From positions 1 to 11,157 of the forward strand of contig DAIDAH010000074.1 in NCBI GenBank assembly GCA_027310735.1: a stretch of 11,157 nt of DNA, given 5' to 3'. Every line of letters starts with the position of its first letter. Positions within the stretch are counted from its first letter, which is position 1. This DNA comes from Methylotenera sp. (GTDB lineage Bacteria; Pseudomonadota; Gammaproteobacteria; Burkholderiales; Methylophilaceae). Shown here in pieces: positions 5,926-11,157 of the stretch. The notes below the pieces were generated by a model. It was not told where the DNA came from, ran no database searches, and saw nothing but the letters and a program-made list of their open reading frames with translations. A program made the translations under genes and the position numbers.

Positions 5926-7500
5926 TCAAAGTGACTTTCTTAAACTTGCTGGGGCAATATTCAGAGCCTCTCGATATTTGGCAATCGTACGACGTGCAAC
6001 TACGATACCTTGTTTTGCTAGTAGTTCCGTAATTTGGTTGTCAGAGTAAGGTTTTTTGGGATTTTCTTGATCCACGAGTTGTTTAATCAGCGCTCGAATT
6101 GCCGTTGCCGAACAAGTGCCACCACTATCTGTAGAAACTGAGCTGCCAAAAAAATACTTCAACTCAAAAATTCCGCGCGGTGTGAGCATGTACTTACTTG
6201 TTGTTACCCGAGAAATGGTAGATTCATGCAATTCTAATTCATCGGCAATTTCACGTAATACCAATGGTCGCATTGCGACTTCACCGTATTCCAGAAAATT
6301 GCGTTGGCGGTCAACAATGGCTTGGGATACCCGTAAAATAGTTGAAAAGCGTTGTTGGATATTTTTAATCATCCATTTTGCTTCTTGCATTTGACTTTGC
6401 AGATATTGGCTAGAGCTGTCGCGATTACGTTTTAGTATGTTGGCATAAAGCTGATTAATCTTAAGCTTTGGAATCACACCATCATTCAGGCTGGCGATCC
6501 ATATTCCTTTGACTTTTTTTACAATGACTTCGTGCTGAATATAATGTTCAGAGCCAATCAAGCTAAAGGCGCTGCCTGGTCTTGGATTTAAGCTGGTGAT
6601 TAGATGCTGGACTTCTTTGAGCGTTGCGTCGTCGCAACTCAATTCTTTGCGTAGTTTTGTGAAGTCACGCGCGCCTAGAGCTGGTAGGTGATGCATAGCT
6701 ACTAAGCGTGCTAGTGCTAAGTGGGGCGTGTCTTGCGGCATTAAATCCAGCTGCAATTGTAAACATTCACTTAAGTTTCTCGCGCCGACTCCTGCTGGGT
6801 CTAAGTGTTGGATATGGCGTAGTGCCGTTTGTAGCTCTAGTTCCTCAATTTCAAGCTCCTGAGGCATTTGCTCGGCAATGTCTTCGAGCGACTCTTCCAA
6901 ATATCCATCTTCATTAATGCTATCAACGAGCAGCATGGTCAGTGACTGGTCGCGTTCAGATAAGGGCATTAGTTTTAACTGGGAAAGTAAATGCTCTCGT
7001 AAGCTGATCTGTAAAGTTTCTTGTTGTTTGAAATCACTGTCATCATCTGCTGGAGTGCTGTTTTCATCCCAGCGACTGCCGTTGGAGAACTCATCAAACT
7101 CATCATTAAACTCTGCTGAGTATTCAGTGGCGCTTGTATTTAGCTCCAGTTCATTTGTGGCATCTTGCTGATTGTTATCGCTTTGGCCTGTTTCATTTGA
7201 GCTGGATGTGTTTTGGTTTAGCTCGAAGTCATGTTCGGAAAAGGTCTGTTCAGGAGCTTCTGAATCCTGAGCATGATCCTGTAAGTCGCTTGCTGGGGCT
7301 ACGTCAGCATTGTCATTAACAGCGTTGCCATACTCATCCTCATCCGCATCGCCTCTTTCCAGCAATGGGTTGGTTTGCATCAGTACATCAATTTCTTGAT
7401 TAAGCTCGAGCGTAGATAATTGCAACAGCCGAATAGCTTGTTGCAACTGCGGTGTTAATGATAGATTTTGCGAGAATCTAAGTTGTAAACCTTGTTTCAT
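5926..7500 (-). CDS. rpoN: RNA polymerase sigma-54 factor
   Basis: Sigma-54, which directs RNA polymerase to -24/-12 promoters and needs an AAA+ activator. It has 524 residues, longer than E. coli RpoN (477). Region I is the glutamine- and leucine-rich start (LSLTPQLQQAIRLLQ, 13-27). Region II is an unusually long acidic and Asn/Ser-rich linker (about 51-160). The core-binding domain (about 165-300) includes LDPAGVGARNLSECL. The C-terminal DNA-binding domain has a helix-turn-helix (LREIADELELHESTISRV, 415-432) and the RpoN box ARRTIAKYRE (502-511) that contacts the -24 element. The extra length lies in the region II linker. The ATG at 7500 overlaps the lptB stop as ATGA, so translation is probably coupled to lptB. 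hpf follows, as in E. coli. Confidence 0.98.
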   Translation of the reverse strand: MKQGLQLRFSQNLSLTPQLQQAIRLLQLSTLELNQEIDVLMQTNPLLERGDADEDEYGNAVNDNADVAPASDLQDHAQDSEAPEQTFSEHDFELNQNTSSSNETGQSDNNQQDATNELELNTSATEYSAEFNDEFDEFSNGSRWDENSTPADDDSDFKQQETLQISLREHLLSQLKLMPLSERDQSLTMLLVDSINEDGYLEESLEDIAEQMPQELEIEELELQTALRHIQHLDPAGVGARNLSECLQLQLDLMPQDTPHLALARLVAMHHLPALGARDFTKLRKELSCDDATLKEVQHLITSLNPRPGSAFSLIGSEHYIQHEVIVKKVKGIWIASLNDGVIPKLKINQLYANILKRNRDSSSQYLQSQMQEAKWMIKNIQQRFSTILRVSQAIVDRQRNFLEYGEVAMRPLVLREIADELELHESTISRVTTSKYMLTPRGIFELKYFFGSSVSTDSGGTCSATAIRALIKQLVDQENPKKPYSDNQITELLAKQGIVVARRTIAKYREALNIAPASLRKSL

Positions 7501-8219
7501 AGACGGAAATTTTCACCTAAATAAACTTTTCGTACATTTTCATTGGCAATAATCTCACTTGGAATGCCAGAGGCAAATACATGGCCTTGGTTGACAATGT
7601 AAGCACGGTCACAAATACCTAATGTTTCACGCACATTATGATCTGTAATCAGAATGCCGATATTACGCGCAGTTAAAAAATGAATAATTTTTTGAATATC
7701 GATGACGGCAATTGGGTCGATGCCAGCAAATGGCTCATCTAGCAGGATAAAACTAGGGTCGGAGGCTAGGCAGCGGGCAATTTCCACTCGGCGACGCTCT
7801 CCACCGGATAAACTGACTGCAGCATTGTCGCGAATGTGCGTAATGTGTAACTCTTCAAGTAGTGATTCTAGCTTCTCATCCATTTCCGCTTCGGATATGT
7901 CTTGTAGTTGCAACACTGCAAGTATGTTTTCTGACACGGTCAGTTTGCGAAAAATAGAGGGCTCTTGCGGCAAGTAGGATAGACCCATTCTGGCGCGTAA
8001 GTGAATTGGCATGCGGCTTAGATCTTTCCCGTCAAGTAGAATTCGGCCCTCGTCTAGCGGAACTAGCCCGACCATCATGTAAAAGCTAGTCGTTTTCCCT
8101 GCGCCATTCGGACCTAACAAACCAACAACTTCTCCGCTTTTTAGGTTTAAAGAAATGTCTTGTACAACGGTGCGAGCCTTATACGATTTTTTTAAATTTT
8201 CTACAATTAATTCGCTCAT
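7497..8219 (-). CDS. lptB: LPS export ABC transporter ATPase LptB
   Basis: Cytoplasmic ATPase that, with LptF and LptG (not in this window), pulls LPS from the inner membrane into the Lpt bridge. It has 240 residues, matching E. coli LptB (241). It shows Walker A GPNGAGKTT (36-44), the Q-loop LPQEPS (Gln85), the ABC signature LSGGERRRVEIAR (137-149), Walker B ILLDEPFAG (158-166) with catalytic Glu162, and the H-loop His194 in ITDHNVRETL. The LPQEPSIFRKLTVSENI and VYLGENFRL ends are typical of LptB and not of other ABC ATPases. It starts 9 bases after lptA with no strong ribosome-binding site, and its stop overlaps the rpoN start. Confidence 0.98.
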   Translation of the reverse strand: MSELIVENLKKSYKARTVVQDISLNLKSGEVVGLLGPNGAGKTTSFYMMVGLVPLDEGRILLDGKDLSRMPIHLRARMGLSYLPQEPSIFRKLTVSENILAVLQLQDISEAEMDEKLESLLEELHITHIRDNAAVSLSGGERRRVEIARCLASDPSFILLDEPFAGIDPIAVIDIQKIIHFLTARNIGILITDHNVRETLGICDRAYIVNQGHVFASGIPSEIIANENVRKVYLGENFRL

Positions 8220-8228
8220 AATGGGTGC

Positions 8229-8951
8229 TTATTTAGATGCTGTACTGGGTGCTACGTTGTTGCTAAGGCGCGCATTTTTAACTGGTGTCGCGTTGTTGTT
8301 GGGCGCTACGGTAGATTTTTCGTTAAAAGATTGATTGAAAGTATCTGTTTGGTCTATACCAGACTTCTTTTCTTTATCAGTGCTGGGCGATAGTTCTGGT
8401 TTCTTTTTATTTTTAGGTTGAATTGTTGCACGTACACGTCCGCTCGGTGTTCCTGGCGTTGCGGCCTGCGAACCGCCACCGATGACTTCAGCATATTCGG
8501 CATTGGCGTCATACATAATGTAGTCGCCGTGTACTATGTCTTCGCCACGTTTTACCCATGCCTTGGTGTAAAGCTGCACTTTATCCATACGAGCATCATA
8601 TTCAATGCGCTGTGCGCTACCCTCCATGTATTCATTTTTACCTTCACGTTTTTGTTTGAAGGTGGTTGGGTTGCCTAGTGAGGTGCTATGTTGAAAACCC
8701 TCTTTATCCTCGCGCACGATGAGTTTGTCGGCATGAATAATCAGTGTGCCTTGCGTCAGTATCACATTGCCTGTGTAAGTGCTGGTTTGTTTCGCATCAT
8801 CAACCTTGACGGTGTCCGCTTCTAAATCTATTGGCTTGTCGCGGTCAGCAGCTTCGGCAAGCGCCTGACCAGAAAAGCTTAGTAATAAAATGCTTAATAA
8901 AATTAAGTTTGTCATTGGCTTGAGCCCTGTCGTGGTTACTTTTTTGCTCAT
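8229..8951 (-). CDS. lptA: LPS transport periplasmic bridge protein LptA
   Basis: Periplasmic protein that polymerises head to tail with LptC and LptD to form the bridge carrying LPS to the outer membrane. The start chosen is ATG at 8951 (240 residues): GGAG lies 5 bases upstream, and it begins a good signal peptide with a basic n-region (SKK, Lys), a hydrophobic core (LILLSILLLSFS) and cleavage after GQALA (residue 32). A longer reading from ATG at 9020 (263 residues), one base after the lptC stop, is possible, but it has no ribosome-binding site and would put 23 extra residues before the signal peptide. The mature protein has the OstA/LptA beta-jellyroll (about 40-165), from KPIDLEADTVKVDD to YVMYDANAEYAEVIGGG-like sequence. 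A long disordered tail (about 179-240), rich in Asn, Ser, Thr, Pro and Lys, follows, longer than in E. coli LptA (185 residues in total). Confidence 0.92.
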   Translation of the reverse strand: MSKKVTTTGLKPMTNLILLSILLLSFSGQALAEAADRDKPIDLEADTVKVDDAKQTSTYTGNVILTQGTLIIHADKLIVREDKEGFQHSTSLGNPTTFKQKREGKNEYMEGSAQRIEYDARMDKVQLYTKAWVKRGEDIVHGDYIMYDANAEYAEVIGGGSQAATPGTPSGRVRATIQPKNKKKPELSPSTDKEKKSGIDQTDTFNQSFNEKSTVAPNNNATPVKNARLSNNVAPSTASK

Positions 8952-8956
8952 AGCGT

Positions 8957-8960
8957 CTCC
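8957..8960 (-). promoter_or_regulatory. Ribosome-binding site that decides the lptA start
   Basis: GGAG on the minus strand, 5 bases before ATG at 8951. The competing ATG at 9020 has only weak purine-rich sequence ahead of it, so this site argues for the shorter LptA. Confidence 0.6.
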
Positions 8961-9021
8961 GAATGCGCGCATCATTAGTGTTAGATTTTGTTGTATTGAG
9001 TTTTGTAAAGTCGGATTCATT

Positions 9022-9702
9022 CTACTTTGATTGACTCCGGTTGGTAACTGTAGTTAGCTTATTCGTTGCTGAGTCATTTGTGCCAATATTCTTTGGTTCG
9101 CTGGTTTTAACTGCAGTAGACGGGGGCGGTCTTTCGTAATGTGCTCTTACCTTATGAAACAAAGTGACGGTTTTTGTTTTCTTTTCATAGAGCATGCCTG
9201 TTGCGTAGATCACAGTTTTAGGTGCTTGTCGAATCACCACGGGGCTTGCGGTGCGTACTATTTCTTCATTGGGGCGAATGTTGAGGTAGTCGGTTTCCAC
9301 CGTCATTTCACCTTTATCTGCAAAAGCTTGGCGTGTCACTATAACGTTATCAAATAGCTCTACTATCTCACCATTACTTGATACGTTGCCGCGTAAACTT
9401 TCGACTTGAGTATATGGCTTATCCTCAGTAAATTGCGTATAGCGAGGGCGTTGCAACACAGAACTGTCATCGTCTGGAAAGTGTTTCATTTCCGCTGCGG
9501 CTAGTTTGTAGCGGAGGCTGCCATGGGCATCAGTTTGTGTGGTTATAAAGTTGCTAATGATGTAGTCAGGATCGTGTCGACTGCTTCCGTCTAGCTTCGG
9601 AACGGGGGGTTGCACAACCTTGTTTATCCAAAATGTCAGTAGCGCTAACATGGATAGTAGCACTAACGGAAATATGATGGCGGAGCGTGTTCTGGCGTTC
9701 AT
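9022..9702 (-). CDS. lptC: LPS export system protein LptC
   Basis: Inner-membrane-anchored protein that receives LPS from LptB2FG and passes it to LptA. It has 226 residues, against 191 in E. coli. A single N-terminal membrane anchor (about 8-27, IIFPLVLLSMLALLTFW) precedes the periplasmic domain, with the family elements HDPDYIISNF (43-52), the SLRYKLAAAEMKHFPDDDS stretch (62-80) and YLNIRPNEEIVRTASPV (139-155). A low-complexity tail (191-226), rich in Thr, Ser, Asn and Lys, ends the protein. It starts 51 bases after kdsC with a weak ribosome-binding site, and its stop is one base from an alternative lptA ATG. Identification rests on the fold pattern and its place between kdsC and lptA. Confidence 0.94.
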   Translation of the reverse strand: MNARTRSAIIFPLVLLSMLALLTFWINKVVQPPVPKLDGSSRHDPDYIISNFITTQTDAHGSLRYKLAAAEMKHFPDDDSSVLQRPRYTQFTEDKPYTQVESLRGNVSSNGEIVELFDNVIVTRQAFADKGEMTVETDYLNIRPNEEIVRTASPVVIRQAPKTVIYATGMLYEKKTKTVTLFHKVRAHYERPPPSTAVKTSEPKNIGTNDSATNKLTTVTNRSQSK

Positions 9703-9753
9703 GCTTGGTAGTGGTTCATTCTGCAGTGATTTCGTACGCTCATTTAGCGATGT

Positions 9754-10314
9754 TCAATTTGCAATGTGCGCTTGTGTTAAAAACTGTGCCATTTGCGAAT
9801 CAAAAGTTCCTTGCGCTTGCATAATGAGTTCACATACTTCGCGTACGGCACCAGCGCCGCCAGATTTCTTTGTTACATAATGCGCATGTTTGAGCACTAA
9901 TGTTGGCGCGGCAGGCACGGCGATTGCTAATCCGCTTTTCAACATGGGTGGTAGGTCAACAACATCGTCGCCCATGAATGCGCATTGGCTTGCCTGTAAA
10001 TTACATTTTGCGATTAATTCATTAAAGGCTGCCAGTTTGTCTTCTGCACCTTGATAAAAGTGCCCGACACCCGTGCTTTCAGCACGTTTTTTGACTACAT
10101 TTGAAGTGCGACCAGTAATGATGGCTAATTCAACTCCCGTTGCCTTTAATAGTTTCATGCCTAGGCCGTCATGTGCGTGAAAGGTCTTGTATTCTTGACC
10201 ATCATCACCGATGGTCAAGCCGCCGTCTGTCATGACACCATCAACATCAAGGACTAGTAGTTTGATATTTAGCAGGCGTTGTGCTAATTCGGCATAGAGC
10301 GTAGAAGTACTCAT
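9754..10314 (-). CDS. kdsC: 3-deoxy-D-manno-octulosonate 8-phosphate phosphatase
   Basis: Cytoplasmic HAD-superfamily phosphatase that converts Kdo-8-phosphate to Kdo, the third step in making the LPS inner-core sugar. It has 186 residues, close to E. coli KdsC (188), with no cap domain as expected of this C0 family. HAD motif I is VLDVDGVMTDG (Asp23 nucleophile, Asp25), then KTFHAHDGLGM (43-53), motif II AIITGR (Thr67), motif III Lys93 and motif IV MGDDVVD (Asp116, Asp117). The ATG at 10314 lies 5 bases after the kdsD stop, so the two are almost certainly one transcript and probably translationally coupled. Confidence 0.97.
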   Translation of the reverse strand: MSTSTLYAELAQRLLNIKLLVLDVDGVMTDGGLTIGDDGQEYKTFHAHDGLGMKLLKATGVELAIITGRTSNVVKKRAESTGVGHFYQGAEDKLAAFNELIAKCNLQASQCAFMGDDVVDLPPMLKSGLAIAVPAAPTLVLKHAHYVTKKSGGAGAVREVCELIMQAQGTFDSQMAQFLTQAHIAN

Positions 10315-10319
10315 TCAGA

Positions 10320-11157
10320 TTAAACTACCTTTGCTAGTAAAAGATCATGCATATTCAGTGCGCCAATCAAAACGCCAGTATCATTGGTGACTAATAGTGC
10401 GTTAATTTTGCGTTGCTCCATCACTTCTACGGCTGCAATTGCTAATTGGTCTTGATGAATTGTGTAGGGATTCTGGTGCATAACATCAGCCATGCTCGCG
10501 GTGGCTACGTTGATATTTTGTTCAAATGCGCGCCGTAAATCACCATCGGTAAAAATGCCGGTTGGTCGGTTTTCCGCATCAATAATTGCGGTTAAGCCTA
10601 AGCCTTTGCGCGACATTTCTAACAGACCTTCTTTGAGTGATGCATTGGCTGACACGCGGGGGATGCTGTCTCCAGTGCGCATCAAATCGTTTACATGGAT
10701 GAGTAGACGTCGCCCAAGACTGCCGCCAGGATGAGAGCGCGCGAAATCTTCAGCAGTAAAGTCACGTTGATCTAACACGCATAATGCTAAAGCATCACCA
10801 AGTGCTAAAGTGACAGTGGTGCTTGAAGTTGGCGCCAGTCCAAGTGGACAAGCTTCTTTTTCCACACTTGCACTTAAATGAATGTCAGCTGCTTTGGCTA
10901 GGGTGGAATTATCGTTCCCTGTAATTGCAATGATGCGGGCACCCAAGCGTTTGATAGGCGGCAGTATGGTAAGTATTTCCTCGCTCTCGCCAGAATTAGA
11001 CAGGGCAAGTACGATGTCACCTGCGGTAATCATACCTAAATCGCCATGACTGGCTTCACCTGGATGCATAAAAAAAGCGGGCGTGCCAGTGCTGGCAAAG
11101 GTCGATGCTATTTTTCCGCCGATGTGACCGGATTTGCCCATGCCGCTTACCACGACG
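10320..11157 (-). CDS. kdsD: Arabinose 5-phosphate isomerase (5' end outside window)
   Basis: Cytoplasmic enzyme that isomerises ribulose 5-phosphate to arabinose 5-phosphate, the first dedicated step of Kdo synthesis. About 51 N-terminal residues are missing because the gene begins beyond base 11157; the GTG at 11153 is internal, since an in-frame valine codon precedes it and the family's first helices are absent. The SIS sugar-isomerase domain is shown by GMGKSGHIGGK, HPGEASHGDLGM, SNSGESEEI and RSHPGGSLGRRL. The lysine, two glutamates and histidine matching E. coli KdsD Lys59, Glu111, Glu152 and His193 are all present. Two CBS domains follow (about VNDLMRTGDSIPRV to RRAFEQ, and MADVMHQNPYTIHQD to the C-terminus), as in KdsD. 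kdsC starts 5 bases after its stop. Confidence 0.97.
   Translation of the reverse strand, partial: VVVSGMGKSGHIGGKIASTFASTGTPAFFMHPGEASHGDLGMITAGDIVLALSNSGESEEILTILPPIKRLGARIIAITGNDNSTLAKAADIHLSASVEKEACPLGLAPTSSTTVTLALGDALALCVLDQRDFTAEDFARSHPGGSLGRRLLIHVNDLMRTGDSIPRVSANASLKEGLLEMSRKGLGLTAIIDAENRPTGIFTDGDLRRAFEQNINVATASMADVMHQNPYTIHQDQLAIAAVEVMEQRKINALLVTNDTGVLIGALNMHDLLLAKVV

Noticed and set aside
11151..11153. GTG at 11153 as the true kdsD start
   Set aside because: It falls inside the conserved SIS domain just before GMGKSG; the family has about 50 residues before this point, which lie outside the window.
1..11157. Mobile element, CRISPR array, tRNA or phage-like system
   Set aside because: No transposase or integrase gene, no regularly spaced repeats, no tRNA-like cloverleaf; all space is filled by housekeeping and regulatory genes on one strand.

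Overview
The window is a stretch of bacterial chromosome in which all 14 genes supported here lie on the minus strand, so the biological reading order runs from 11157 down to 1. Gene families, gene order and moderately AT-rich codon use fit a betaproteobacterium. A methylotroph of the Methylophilaceae (Methylotenera-like) is my best guess, but that is inferred from the kdsD-kdsC-lptCAB-rpoN-hpf-hprK-rapZ-PTS layout, not from a database search. There are no RNA genes, insertion sequences, CRISPR arrays or phage genes. No spacer exceeds 300 bases; the longest is 263 bases, between rpoN and hpf.

Reading order: (1) 11157-9754, the end of the Kdo-precursor module: kdsD (5' end outside the window) and kdsC. 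(2) 9702-7497, the LPS transport genes lptC, lptA and lptB. (3) 7500-5926, rpoN (sigma-54), whose start codon overlaps the lptB stop. (4) 5662-5333, hpf, preceded by the only long spacer and by a strong ribosome-binding site. (5) 5283-837, a regulatory phosphotransferase block: hprK, rapZ, a mannose-type EIIA, HPr and Enzyme I. (6) 813-1, a small DUF4870-type membrane protein and the 5' part of an M3-family oligopeptidase A gene that runs off the window.

The genes divide into three functions. KdsD and KdsC make Kdo for the inner core of LPS, and LptC, LptA and LptB help carry LPS across the envelope. RpoN and HPF are global regulators of transcription and of ribosome state. EI, HPr, EIIA and HprK form a phosphorelay with every phosphorylation site present, but no EIIB, EIIC or EIID gene is visible, so it probably signals instead of importing sugar. 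ptsN, which often sits next to hpf in related proteobacterial clusters, is absent from this slot.

This is largely a recognisable housekeeping and regulatory cluster, and I found no convincing new system. The items most worth a second look are a direct repeat bracketing the DUF4870 gene, low-complexity tails on both LptC and LptA, the missing ptsN, the long leader before hpf, and a likely mis-placeable lptA start.
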